Source: Closterium sp. NIES-65 (Eukaryota > Streptophyta > Zygnematophyceae > Desmidiales > Closteriaceae). From it: a stretch of 64,000 nucleotides of DNA. The first letter of the stretch is position 1, and each line of letters opens with the position of its first letter. Shown in pieces: positions 11,559-26,076 of this stretch. The stretch is taken from positions 1,798,001 to 1,862,000 of the forward strand of contig CANXME010002192.1 of NCBI GenBank assembly GCA_948144175.1, given 5' to 3'. The translations under genes and the position numbers were made by a program. The notes beneath the pieces were generated by a model, which made no database searches, had not been told where the DNA came from, and worked only from the letters and a program-made list of their open reading frames with translations.

Positions 11559-12319
11559 CACCCCCATAGTCAAAGTGGGATATAAACAGCACAACAAGCA
11601 GTCATAGAGCAAGTTCACAAGTACAAGCAAAGCTAGAGGCATTCACAGAGGGCAAGTGAGGAGGAGGAGTGACTATGAGAGGAGAGAAGCTGGTGGGCGG
11701 CAGCTGAAGTTACTGGCACACGGCACAACTGGAGCAACTGGCACACGGACAACTGGAGCAACTGGCACACTGGCAACTGGAGCAACTGGCACACGGGCAA
11801 TTGGAGTAACTGGCTCCGCGGCTAGTTGAGCGGCAGGAGCAACTGACCCACGGGCGACTGGAGCAACGGGCTCACGTGCAACTGGAGAGACGGGCTCACA
11901 GGCGAGTGGTGCAACGGTCTCACAGGAGACTGGAGCTGCTGGCTTCACGGCGACCACCCCCCCTTCAACCTCCCCTAACAGTCCCACACCCCTTTCTCAC
12001 ACACCCCTTTGCTGTACCCCTAGCTCCACTCCACGACACCCCCCTAGCGCCACTCCTTCGGCTCCCACACACCCACCCCCCCACAGCGGCAGCTGCAGCA
12101 CTGGGAGACGGAGTAGGAGGAGGATCAGGGAACGGCTCACACACCCGCCACCCTCAGAATCGGCACCGCGCAGTTGCACAAGGGCAGGGAGTGGCGCGCG
12201 GCTCCACAAGGCAGCACGCGCGGGCTGCAGGGGTGGCTCGCGTGCTGATCGGGCGGCTCGCGGGCTGTAGGGGCGGCTCGCGAGCTGCAGAGAGGGCAGC
12301 GCGCGGGCCCCCCGAGAGC

Positions 12320-12640
12320 GCCACGGCGGGTGATGGGAGGGGGCGACGCGCGGGCCCCTAGGGCGCCGCGACGAGGCGACGGTAGGGGGCGACGCGCGGG
12401 CCCCTTAGGCGCCGCGACGAGGCGACGGGAGGGGGGCGGTGTGCGGGCCCCCAAGGTGCCGCGACAAGGCGACGGGAGGGGACGGCGCGCGGGCCCCCAG
12501 GGTGCCGCGACAAGGCGACGGTAGGGTGCGACGCGCGGGCCCCAAGGGCACCGCGACGAGGCGACGGGAAGGGGGGGGGGGGGGGGGGGGGGGGCGCGCG
12601 GGTCCCTGGGGGCGCCTCGACGGACGACGGGGGGCGACAC
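12320..12640. repeat. GC-rich gcgccgcgacgaggcgacggg tandem repeats inside NA1, with a long G run
   Basis: Roughly 50-bp units (gggcgacgcgcgggcccc...gccgcgacgaggcgacgg) repeat about five times, and a G run of about 25 bases lies near 12571-12594. The same motif occurs in NA2 at 57700-57900. All frames are open on both strands for compositional reasons, so no protein is called. Confidence 0.7.
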
Positions 12641-12824
12641 GCTGGTCGACGGGGCAGGAAACCGCCGCGCGCCTGAGGGCGTACGGCGGGCAGAAAACCG
12701 CCATGCGCCCCGAGCGCGTGGCGGGAAGAAAAAACGTCGCGCGTCACGGGGCGCGCGATAGACAGGACAGCAGCGGAAGCTAACCGTGGGCCCACAGGCC
12801 AGGAGCGTAACAGCTCTGATCGCA

Positions 12825-13002
12825 TGTTAGAATACTAGTTACAGTGCAGGTGCCACAGCTAGGGTTTAGCTAGATCGACAAGAGAGAATAGGTAAAAGAA
12901 GGGTTTGACTAACAGGCAGTTTGGTACATATAGAAAACCCTATCGGACTGTACTCACTATTGAGTACCCCACTGCAGGCTAGACAAGCATAATATTCTGA
13001 CA
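12825..13002 (-). repeat. 5' LTR of NA1 (178 bp)
   Basis: It pairs with 11381-11558. It is followed in element orientation by the primer site and by the perfect 10-bp palindrome GTGGGCCCAC at 12786-12795. Confidence 0.87.
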
Positions 13003-13013
13003 ATAGTTTATTG

Positions 13014-13093
<80 letters not shown>

Positions 13094-13148
13094 CTCTCTC
13101 TCGTCCCCCCTCTTTCCTTCTCTCTCTCTCTCTCCCTTTCTCTCCCCC

Positions 13149-13230
<82 letters not shown>

Positions 13231-14150
13231 CTTGCTCTCGCTCTCGCTCTCTGTTGTTCACGCTCTCCGTATTCTCTCTACTTTCGTTTACTGTCTCGGT
13301 ATTTTGTCCCTCTACTTCCGTTCCTTATTTTCGTTTTATGCCTCGGTACATTCTTCTCCTTGCTCTTTGTCAGGTCTAACCATTCAATGCTCACGGCGTT
13401 TTTCTTAGCCCTTGTACTGTTTCATTCAATGCTCACGGCGTTTCTTTGTTATTCCTGTTTCTCTTCATTTCATCACACCTCATACCTTTTTCTATTTTGT
13501 TTGTTGTACTGGCTATTTCTTTCCATTCCTCCTTTCCACTTCCTAAAGCCGTTTCTCAGGGGCCTTTCTGGTCAGGAACGTGATTTCAATCTGGAAAATG
13601 TATATTGGTCACTAAGATTTATCGTATTGTCATTTTAACGTTGATTTGCTTGTTATTTAGTGTCGCGTGTATCACTTGTTTTTGGGCTGGGTTTGCTGGA
13701 ACTCGTGTTTTTTATTGTCTGAATGTGTTCGTTTGTGTGAGTGCATTCATCTCATCTGTCATTGCAATATCAATGCATGTCTGTCAATTTAAAAAACGGG
13801 GTTCATTTCTATTATTTCTCATTGGTTCATTGGCACACTCAGTGATTCGTATGTTTGTCACTTCGAACTGGATTTGTCTTGCATTCTCAACATCTTTTTT
13901 AGATTTAACAGATTGTATTGTTTCATGTGCTAGCTGATTATTAAAAGACTTTGCTATTGACTTCCCCCCCATGGTAGGCAGGGGATATGGTAGCCTAGTT
14001 TTTGGGTCATTAACTATCACGTATTTGTATGATATACTGGTGTGGTGCATTTCAGCATATCATATGCATACAAAACCATTTTCATGCGTGTATCTGTAAT
14101 AGGTATGCATCTATGTATCATGCCTCATCATTGCATTCATTTAAGCATGC
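13000..14150 (+). repeat. Dispersed repeat, copy 1 (relative of 44830-46300)
   Basis: Beyond the CT array the sequence aligns with the reverse complement of 44.83-45.56 kb. Shared stretches include tgcctcggtacattcttctc, caatgctcacggcgtttttc, ttcgaactggatttg and ccccccccatggtaggcagg. I see no reverse transcriptase, transposase or terminal repeats, so the class is unknown. Confidence 0.7.
13013..13242. repeat. (CT)n microsatellite block
   Basis: Two nearly pure CT arrays (about 13015-13090 and 13159-13227) are separated by a C/T-rich spacer with an 18-base C run. Open frames of pure Ser-Leu or Arg-Glu are artefacts of the dinucleotide. Confidence 0.95.
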
Positions 14151-16008
14151 GTTGCGTGTAATTCATTACTAGTATTAATAACATCTATTACATGCAATTA
14201 TCACAACAACATTAAACAGTAAAAGATATAATATGAACAGAATAGCATTTACGCATAAAATTGCTACAAAGACTACTACCAATATTCAACATGCACAATG
14301 CAAAGGGTGGTACTGTAGCTTACGATTTCCATTTTCATTTTTTTAATCATTGAAGATAAATTGTCAAAATAGATCGTAATATGGCGTGAAGGGGTGCATG
14401 CATCAGGTGTAATATGGCGTTGCCTATTCTGCTCACCGAGTACCACTAGTCTCAACATTTGTTTACTGCACAAAAAGTATGTTTCCTGGACGTGTGAACC
14501 ACTCATGATTTTGACTTGTTACTTTCACGAGTCAAATTCAAAGAATATGGAGGATAGGGTGGAAGTGTTTGCATTGAATGGGCGTGAGGCAAGGCAACCT
14601 GTTGATGTGATGTGCAGTGCCGTGCAGCTCCTTTCGAGAAGCACCTTGAACCCGAACTTGGCTTGACCAATGAACTCGGCTATGAATGACTCAGTCAAGT
14701 GTCAAGATGTTTTAAAAGTCCCGCATTGAGATCGCAGCACATTGACTAGAGTTCAATTGCAATCCGTTTTTTGTCCAGCTCAACTGAGAAGTCTGAAACG
14801 TACCCTATTAAAAGCAGATGTCTTCATAGCAACCCCTTAGCAAGGGTAACCAGAAATACTTGGCTAGGGGGCTGAAAGTGGCCCTAGTGAAGTTGGCGAG
14901 GACTCGGTGTAATCGTTCAGGGAAAATCGAGGGTCCAGCCTAGTTGGCAGGGGAGCCCTAAACCTATTCATGGAGAACGGCTGTGTTCTAGCCAGCCTTT
15001 ATGAGTAGGTTGTCAATCATTCAAGCGAGTTACAGTTTAAAACGATTCACTGTGTGCCAGCTGTATTTGTGGAAATTCCAGTTCCTGCGCTTTGCGAGCA
15101 GTGGTGACACAAGAGCGGAACTCTTTGATTTCGAGGGTCATCAGTCTGTTTCCTGCTGAAAACGAATTTCCGGGCCATGAAAGAATATTGGACGCGCCTC
15201 CTTTAGCTCGATCGGGCAAAAACAGATCTTTGACCGCAAAAAAAAAAAGAGAGAAATATAATACCGCGTATTGCATTTAAACCTTATTTAACCACAGGTC
15301 GATCCTCCGTAGGATCGATCGCGGGGTCGGTGTATAGGGGACGCGTCAGATTCAGCAACTTGAAAGGTTGCAATCATGGCTGCTTTTCTGGTACTGTAAT
15401 TCCATTTTCACGTCATGGCTAGGTGGCTACTATATATTCAAATCCTCATTCTTCAGAGCAGAATAATTTCGCACGTCTGGACCAAGAGTGCCACCAGTAC
15501 ACTAGCAAAATCAAAACTGACGTGGCCCTACGAACCGCCAAAAATGGAGGACCCGTGCAAAAATGTTCACCAATTTTCATCCCTCAGCACTCTTGCGCAC
15601 GGTGGCACCCTTTTTCAGTTCTGTTTGGGCACATCCCATCTGACATGCTGGACTTTTTTGCTTGGAACGACTGTTTTTAGACCGTCTTAACGCCGTCACT
15701 CTCAAACCGCGTGTTTTGCAAATTGAAATTGTCTTAATTCGATCGATCCCGCATTTGGTTCTGAGATAAGCATATAAATTTACAATTTTCCTCTTCTTTG
15801 TAGAAGCTCTGGAAGTTACATTTCCAGACCAGAAAAAAAGATTTTCCTGAATCGTAAAATCTGGTTTTTGTTTTGTAATGTTCTGGAAACTATGGCAAAA
15901 AAATCATTTGTTTTGTATTCAGGTACTTGATCGAGGCAACATATATTTTGGTTTGGGAAAATATGCATTAGTACACTTGACAAAAAACATAAACCCAAAT
16001 CGGAAAGA
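14151..16008. other. Non-coding interval without recognised genes
   Basis: Short frames of 60-90 codons overlap one another on both strands, with no motif, codon pattern or splice signals that I trust. A perfect 7-bp inverted repeat with a 4-base loop (cgatcct ccgt aggatcg) lies at about 15300-15317, and a short A run at about 15239-15248. Confidence 0.5.
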
Positions 16009-16021
16009 AATGCGACTTGGG

Positions 16022-16254
16022 TAAAGGAGGGGGGAGAGCCCCCTTTAGATTATCCCTGGCTGTTGATCGTAATCCGCCTACCCACTTGTTTACACGCTTC
16101 ACTGGGTATCGAGGTAAGGATATATCCACTTCCAGATGAGCAGTGGAAAACCCTCTTCTAGAGGGTTGGTGGAACTCGCCAGCACTAGGGTTTGAACATG
16201 GAACCTTATCATTCGGAAGTCTCACTCTACTTGACTGAGCCACTTCCCGATATG
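16022..16254 (-). mobile_element. tRNA-derived SINE (233 bp) with 13-bp target-site duplication
   Basis: The minus strand reads CGGGAAGTGGCTCAGTCAAG near 16251, a pol III A-box-like TGGCTCAGT. About 45 bases later comes GTTCAAACCCTAG (near 16190), a B box (consensus GGTTCRANNCC). The head is therefore tRNA-like with a SINE body behind it. The element is flanked by identical 13-bp direct repeats AATGCGACTTGGG at 16009-16021 and 16255-16267, as expected for target-primed insertion. There is no poly(A) tail; the 3' end is a short ccctcctttac-type tail. The parent tRNA is not certain. Confidence 0.83.
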
Positions 16255-16752
16255 AATGCGACTTGGGAGGCATCAACTGAAAAGAAGGTGGGTTTCCGTC
16301 TTTAGGATTGATCCCTCCCGAATATATGTCCACGTTCCCTATGGGTTTTGTTTTTCTGCCCTGCCCTGACGACATCATATAGAATGCATATCCACCTTGA
16401 CAGATTCGAATCCACCTCGACAGGTTCAAAACCACCAGAAATCTCGGAGAAACAGGTTCCAAAAATACTGGCGTTTTCCAAAGAGTACTGCCGATAATAT
16501 GAATGCAGGTGTAGCTAGTCGATCGGATCGGGACATTTATGCGGTGCAAGGGTGGTCGATAGTGTTGAGATAAATTCGGTAATCAAAGTGTCGCGCAATT
16601 AAGTCGACATGCTGCCATCTGGTCCGATTTCACTCGCTCGGCGTATGCGGGATTTGGCGTTTCTGGCTGGTTTCTAATTGGTTACAGGTGTACAAACAAC
16701 AACCTCCACCTTTCCCACCCAACCCCGATCTCCCACAAACACCATTGTGAGA

Positions 16753-16983
16753 GTCAAATGAGCCAACCAGCCCAAGCATGCATTGGATGAGCCAACCAGC
16801 TCAAGCATGTTGGATCAACCAACCAGTCCAAGCATGCACTGTATTCAGTGAACCAACCAGCCCAAGCGTGTAACTTTTTTGCCAACCCAACGTATGGTTG
16901 GTTACTAGAAAGGAAATCGCTTCAGAACCATATGGGTTGAACCGTACATGGCTGCGACTTGCTAGGGAACCTCCAAGGGTCAA
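16753..16983. promoter_or_regulatory. W-box-like TTGAC cores upstream of the WRKY-like gene
   Basis: On the minus strand a TTGAC core lies at 16753-16757 (in TTGACT) and a TTGACC at 16978-16983. W boxes (TTGACC/T) are the usual target of WRKY factors and often lie in their own promoters. Two pentamers in 250 bases can occur by chance, so this is a weak call. Confidence 0.25.
16756..16872 (+). repeat. Four imperfect copies of a 29-33 bp tandem repeat upstream of the WRKY-like gene
   Basis: Units vary around tgagccaaccagcccaagca. Starts are near 16758, 16787, 16816 and 16849. They lie 170-290 bases upstream of the ATG at 17045, so they sit in the putative promoter or 5' UTR. Confidence 0.75.
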
Positions 16984-17044
16984 CCTCCTGATTCCTCGGA
17001 TTCGGGTTTGAGAAGTCTCTCTCTGTTTTAGTGGCTGATAGCAG

Positions 17045-21039
<3,995 letters not shown>

Positions 21040-21710
21040 GTGCCAGATGCTTGCTCGGTTGACCTTTTTCCTGATGCCGGACCACATTGGCATGTCAGGT
21101 GTTTCCATCCGGGGCTGTGATGATTCGGTAAGGGTGATGGTGCCGGCTGGACAGAAATGCAGCAGAGACAAGGAGTGTGCTGACTTTGACTGCAGTCAGG
21201 ATATCTTGTGTGGGACGCAGATGACTTGGGTTAAGCACCATTCACACTTGCATTCTTGATCCTACGATTGCTTGACCATGCTTTGTTATGTGTTGAGATC
21301 TAGTCTCGGTTGTAGTGTAGGGTTACCAAGGCTTTATTAGTATGTTCTGATCTACTGTAGTTTAGTTGTACGCTTGACAATGCTGTAGCCAGGTTAGGAC
21401 AGAAGGTTTTGTATATGGCGGAGTCTCTATTGAGGTGCCATCGGAGCATAAAAAGGATGGGTTGAAGCTTCATGAGGGTCGGCGGTATGGTCTAAGCCCG
21501 CCAAGGGTTCGGTGTTTGGCTTGAACATCGGAAGACATTTTCCAACGTGTAGTGTTCCGTGCATCAAGTCATCTCTAATCCAGGAATTTCGACAAAAGGT
21601 TTCTTTGCCTTTGCAATGAGATGTTGCAAGCTCAACAAGCACTGATGGTACAGAAATCCATGCATGTTACAGAGATGATATCCTACCCACTCCTTTTCCC
21701 CACTGCTCTT
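21040..21710. other. Presumed 3' UTR and intergenic sequence of the WRKY-like gene
   Basis: No supported gene. If the terminal TAA at 21037 were read as sense, the frame would end at tandem TGA TGA at 21118-21123, about 26 codons later; this bears on the genetic-code question. No clear AATAAA was seen. Confidence 0.4.
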
Positions 21711-21718
21711 CTTCCCAC

Positions 21719-21925
21719 CAGGGCTAATTTTATCAGGGTTAATCACCCTGATACCCTGATAATCAGGGTGGTTTTTGGCTATCACATTGATGCCTTAGGG
21801 TATTTTTTTCAGGAGCTTGTATTTCCCTGATAGGCCAGGGCTTACATTTAAGGTACACTGACGGCCCAGGGTTACCGATTTTCGTAACGAGTTTTACCCT
21901 GAATCGAGTACATACCCTCCCCAAG

Positions 21926-21958
<33 letters not shown>

Positions 21959-22288
21959 TCTACCCCACCCCCCCTTCCCCGTAACCCGAGGTTCTTGCGT
22001 GCCAACTGTCGAAACTGAAATTTGGCAGAGGCAATATCTGAGCTGGCACGAGGGGGGCCTCCATTGGCCAGAAATACAGTTTCGCTATTATCTGCCAACG
22101 ATAATATCAATACACCAGGGTTTGCAAAACTGGTACACTAATCCTACAGGGTATAATTTTCAAAAACTAGGAATACCTTGAATACCTTGATGGATCAGGG
22201 TTTGAAAAATGTGTCACACTGATAATCAGGTTTTTGGACTTGTGCAACACTGATCACAAGGGTTGGTGAAAACAAAAAATTAGCCCTG
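21719..22288. mobile_element. hAT-type non-autonomous DNA element (MITE), 570 bp
   Basis: Perfect 13-bp terminal inverted repeats CAGGGCTAATTTT...AAAATTAGCCCTG are flanked by an identical 8-bp duplication CTTCCCAC (21711-21718 and 22289-22296). CAGGG-type termini with 8-bp duplications are the mark of hAT elements. The interior has no transposase, only many cagggt/accctg motifs in both orientations and a long C run at about 21926-21955. An autonomous partner elsewhere is inferred. Confidence 0.87.
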
Positions 22289-22296
22289 CTTCCCAC

Positions 22297-22437
22297 TCCC
22301 TGCTCCCACTGTTTTACTTCCCACTCATTAGCCCCACTTCACTTCTCGCCACTCCCTGTTACTATGTCTGAGCATTCAAGCACATACTCAATGCACCCAA
22401 GTCTGCTTTCCGTAATTTCGAAAGATTATGTTGAATA
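22297..22437. other. Short spacer between MITE and TRIM, no feature
   Basis: About 140 bases beginning with repeats of the cttcccactcc motif. No frame or structure of note. Confidence 0.5.
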
Positions 22438-22442
22438 ACAAG

Positions 22443-22778
22443 TGTCAGAATCCCAACAACTAGACCATTGGGATAAAATGACTTATTTGTGTAGCGGTTG
22501 AGTGCGCCCATAACCCCCAGACCAACGTGCCTGTAACCCTTCCCTGGGATCAATCGTGGATCACAAATATACCTCTGACACCCCCCTTCACTGGGATGTT
22601 CGAGGTGCGCACACTGGGATTCGAACTCGAGACCTTCGCTCTGATACCACGCCAGAATCTCAGCCAGTAACCACATGGATAAAAGGGCTTGTTTGTGAAG
22701 CGGGTGAGTACTCCCCAGGCCAACGTGCATGTAACCCTTCTTTAGGATCAATCCAAAATCACTAGTGGACCTCTGACA
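22443..22778 (-). mobile_element. TRIM (terminal-repeat retrotransposon in miniature), 336 bp
   Basis: Two LTR-like direct repeats (22443-22580 and 22650-22778, about 138 and 129 bp) flank an interior of only 69 bp. On the minus strand the primer site TGGTATCAGAGC (plus 22638-22649) is an exact match to the plant initiator tRNA-Met site and abuts the 5' LTR. A purine tract (agtgaagggggg) abuts the 3' LTR. LTRs begin TGTCAGA and end TTCTGACA (mutated to TTCTGGCG in one). The 5-bp duplication ACAAG flanks the element at 22438-22442 and 22779-22783. There is no coding capacity. Confidence 0.9.
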
Positions 22779-22803
22779 ACAAGAACCACGGTATATATAT
22801 AAG

Positions 22804-23052
22804 TGCCAAAATGTTTAAATGTTTCTACATTTTCTAGGTTGTGTAGGGGTTATCTCTAGAGGGTACAACCACTTTGCTCGACACTCTTGTACCCCCCCTT
22901 CCTTACCTAATCCACATTCCTCTCTCGTAAGATTTTAACATGGTAGCATTAGCTAGTCGTTTCTTAGGATCGTTTCTTTTTTTGGGCCCACCGTTTAGTC
23001 GATTCGATTTTCAGTCAAAGTCGACCATCAGTTCTATCGATCGCGACTAGGC
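22804..23052 (+). mobile_element. Copia F remnant: 5' LTR, primer site and start of leader
   Basis: A diverged copia LTR runs 22804-22940 (TGCCAAAATGTTTAAATG ... gattttaaca) with the family blocks tgtgtagggg and gggtacaacc. It is followed by TGGTAGCATTAGC, a degraded primer site, and by gggcccacc at 22984, the palindrome found in every leader here. Copia C inserted at 23053. The F leader appears to resume at 42915. Confidence 0.65.
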
Positions 23053-23073
23053 TGTCAAACTCATATGCTATAG
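23053..23073 (+). repeat. Copia C 5' LTR, left piece
   Basis: The 21 bases match the first 21 of the 3' LTR at 42789 exactly. The gypsy target duplication TATAG is its last five bases. Confidence 0.93.
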
Positions 23074-23404
23074 TGTTACGAGTGCAATTGAGTGAACGAA
23101 CGAGAATTGCACTATCGAAGCAAGAGTACAATGAGCGAAGGCATGAGCGAAGAATATATAGCGAAACTGCAGTGGTAATGGTAATGGTCGCGCGACGAGA
23201 CTGGGACTGAGGTTGGGAACGTGTCGAAGCGTAGGCCCGGAGCGCGGGTTACCAGCCGAGCCGTGAGGTCGGGATGCGATGTGCGAAAATGGCGGGATGA
23301 TGAATGATGCGATGGTCGCGAGTGGTAAAGGTGATGACTGAGGTGCTACAGTGATGTACGCGTTGAGCAGAGATGCGAAGTAAGGAAAAGGGAATTTCCT
23401 TACA
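23074..23404 (-). repeat. 3' LTR of gypsy G (331 bp)
   Basis: It pairs with 35536-35866 at the same length and 8 substitutions. It lies after the polypurine tract in element orientation. Confidence 0.95.
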
Positions 23405-23431
23405 CTACCCCCCCCTCCTAAAAGGTCCTCC

Positions 23432-25939
23432 TTACGAAAGCGCGTGGACGTCCTTGAAGTTCCGGCTGCGTAGATAGTCGGTGACGACAGGGTGGTTTTC
23501 AATTCTGTCCAGGGGAACCCAGTTGTCCTCGGTGGGTGTACGATCTTTCCAGCGAATCAGAAACTCAACTTTTCGGGCCCCTCGAGGGTCGCGAACTCTG
23601 TGGCTCAAGATTTTGTCGGGGGTGATGACTGGATCGGTTGGTGGTCGTGACATGCTGGATGGTCGATGTCGTGGGAGTTGGCTGGTGGATGGTACGTAAG
23701 GGCGAAGCAGGCTGACGTGGAACGAGGGGCTGACGTACCAGTCAGCAGGAAGGAGGAGGTGCGCGGTGACAGGTGTGATCATGTGACTGATTCGAAATGG
23801 CCCACAGTATCGAGGGCGGAGTTTGGGAGTGATGGGCAGGCGGAGGTTCTGAGTGTCGAGTAAAACGAGGTCGTCGGGCTGATAAGTGACGGGTCTGCGG
23901 TGGCGATCGGCGTTGCGTTTAGCGATGATATTTGATTTTTTAGTTGCTTCTGCTGCCCAGGTCCGTGCTGCTTGCAAAATCTTGGTGAGCTGTTGTGCGC
24001 GTGGAACGGGATTGTCGGGGTTTGGTGTCATGGGTACTGTTGGGTTCTGTCCGTAATTCAGGTAGAATGGCGACTGTTGGGTCGTGGCAGATGGCGCGTT
24101 GTTGTATGCGAACTCGATGAGAGGCAGCTGCTGCTCCCACGTGTTTGGATCGTCACACGTGGCTCGAATGAGTTGCTCCATAGTCTGGTTTGTCCGTTCT
24201 GTCTGTCCGTCGGTTTCGGGGTGATACGATGAACTGAATTGAAGTCGCGTGCCGAACTGCTGCCACAGGTTCCGCCAGAAATTACTGGTAAACTTCGTGT
24301 CCCTGTCGCTGATGATCGACGCTGGTATCCCGTGCAGTCGAACGACGGTGGCGATGAAGAGTCGGGCTGTTTCCTCGGCTGTGATTGATTTCCTGCATGC
24401 TGCGAAATGTGCCATTTTCGTTAGTCGATCGACGACGACCAGGATCGCGTCATTCCCACTCGCCCCGGCCGGTAACCCCGTGACAAGTCCATCGTCACCT
24501 GCTGCCAAGCACGCTCTGGAGGTGGGATTGGTCGTAATTGTCCTGCCGGCCGCTTCCTGGTTGACTTCATGAGTTGGCAAGTGGGACACGATGCCACGTG
24601 TCGTTGCACGTCGGTCAACATTTCCGGCCAGTAATAGTACCGCTGCAGCTGCTGCCGTGCTTTTTCTACTCCGAAATGTCCCAAGGTAACTCCGTCGTGT
24701 GCCTCCTGTAACAGTAGTTCCCGTAGTAGCGTGTACCCTGGTACCCAGATGCGGTCGGATCCAGCTTTTACGTAATAGGCTCCTTTGGCTGCTGCGAATT
24801 GCTGTGAATTTACTCCTGTGAAGAATGGGTCTGTTTGATATCCGTGGGTAAATAGTCCTGCTAGTAACGGGCTGGTCTGGGCGAGTAGTATCGCATGTAT
24901 TTGGGCAGTGGGGCGGGTCAGTGCGTCGGCGATATTCGAGGCTCCTTTTTTATATGTGACCGTAAAGTGGAAATTCGATTCGAGGAAGTCGAGCCACCGA
25001 ATCTGTCGTGGGTTGAGGTGGGGCTGTGCGCGAAGGTACTGTAGGGATCGATGGTCTGTCCGTACTGTCACGTCTGTGCCGGTCAAGTAGCAACGCCACA
25101 CTTTGAATGCATGCACGATTGCGAGCATTTCGCGGTCGTGTATCGGGTAATTTCGCTCAGGTGGATGTAGCTTGCGTGATTCGTAGGCGATGGGTTGGAG
25201 GCCGTTGCCGAAGTCCTGTAATAGTACGGCTCCGATGGCGATGTAACTCGTGTCTGTAACAACTTCGAAGGGGCGGTGTAGGTCAGCGATGCGTACGACG
25301 GGTGGTGAACAGAGAACATTTTTTCAGGGTAGAGAAGGCAGCATGCTCTTTCTCCCCCCACGTAAAAACGACCCCCTTACGCAGTAAATCAGTGAGCGGG
25401 GCTGTTAAGCGTGCCATGTCGGGGACGAACCGACGAACGTAATTAACAAACCCTAAAAAACTCTGTAGTTCCGTGATGTTCGTCGGGGGATGCCACGCTT
25501 TTACGGTATCTAGCTTCTTAGGGTCTATCTCAACCCCAGCCTCCGAAATGACGTTACCTAAAAACTCTAGCCTGTCCCGAAAAAACTCGCACTTGGAGCC
25601 CTTGGTGAGTAACCGATGTGCCTCTAAAATTTTAAAAACTGCTTCGATATCTACTAAGTGCTGCTGCTGGTCCCGACTGTAAACGAGGATGTCGTCGAGG
25701 TAAACTATGACGTATTTATCTAAAAGTGGCCTAAACGCCTCGTTCATGGTCATCTGAAATGTTGCAGGCGCGTTGGTCAGCCCGAAAGGCATCACCGTGT
25801 ACTCGAATGACCCGTACCTAGTCCTAAATGCTGTCTTGGCGCAGTCCGATGGTTCGACCTGAATTTGATGGTAGCCTCCCGAAAATACTTTCGAAAATAC
25901 TCGTGCGCTTCGTAGCTGGTCGATCAGTTCGCCGGCGCG
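23432..25939 (-). pseudogene. pol: Gypsy G pol, distal part: RT (C-terminal part), RNase H, integrase, chromodomain
   Basis: From the copia B insertion point the frame runs RAGELIDQLRSARVFSK, then FGLTNAPATFQ and the catalytic YLDDILVYSRD near 25670-25700. A one-base change in an A run near 25320 shifts the frame. RNase H has TDTSYIAIGAVL and TDHRSLQYL. Integrase has an HHCC finger (HFGVEKARQQL, CPTCQLM), the core DRDTKFTSNFW and HPETDGQTERTNQ. A missing G near 24483 (MDL versus VTGLP) is the second frameshift. The end is a chromodomain (VEFLIRWKDRTPTEDNWVP), which in chromoviruses directs insertion to heterochromatin. The stop is TAA at 23432. Confidence 0.93.
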
Positions 25940-25944
25940 GGGGA

Positions 25945-26076
25945 TGTCAGAACTTATAGCTTACTTGTTTCTGTAGGCTATAGTGGGGTATCCCATAGGG
26001 GGTACAACCCAATTAGGGTTTCCTATTTGTACTCACTTCGTTCATAGTCATTCCATTCTCGTTCTTTGTTTTCACA
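25945..26076 (+). repeat. 5' LTR of copia B (132 bp)
   Basis: Begins TGTCAGAACTTATAGC and ends ttgttttcaca, directly followed by the primer site. Identical to the 3' LTR by direct reading. Confidence 0.97.

Larger units (their letters stand above)
11381..13002 (-). mobile_element. Non-autonomous LTR retroelement NA1 (1622 bp), complete
   Basis: Two 178-bp LTRs (11381-11558 and 12825-13002) bound a 1.27-kb interior with no gag or pol. Each LTR begins TGTTAGAATA and ends TATTCTGACA, nearly inverted termini. On the minus strand the primer site next to the 5' LTR is TGCGATCAGAGC (12813-12824), 10 of 12 matching the copia site TGGTATCAGAGC. The polypurine tract lies at 11559-11575 (cacccccatagtcaaag on plus). 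Flanks GTAGT (11376-11380) and ATAGT (13003-13007) look like a 5-bp target duplication with one change. It was probably mobilised by copia proteins in trans. Confidence 0.87.

Noticed and set aside
11673-12361. Pro/Val-rich or Arg-rich frames inside NA1
   Set aside because: They are compositional, have no Gag or Pol motif and are not preserved in NA2.
13011-13379. Long Ser-Leu or Arg-Glu frames over the CT array
   Set aside because: They are the translation of a dinucleotide repeat in each frame and are open on both strands.
13605-13937. 110-codon hydrophobic frame resembling a membrane protein
   Set aside because: It lies in the dispersed repeat, its initiation codon is unsupported, and the inverted copy at 45 kb does not keep the frame.
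22560-22700. tRNA-derived SINE on the minus strand (gttcgaatcc looks like a B box)
   Set aside because: The paired LTRs, the primer site abutting one LTR, the purine tract and the 5-bp duplication fit a TRIM better.
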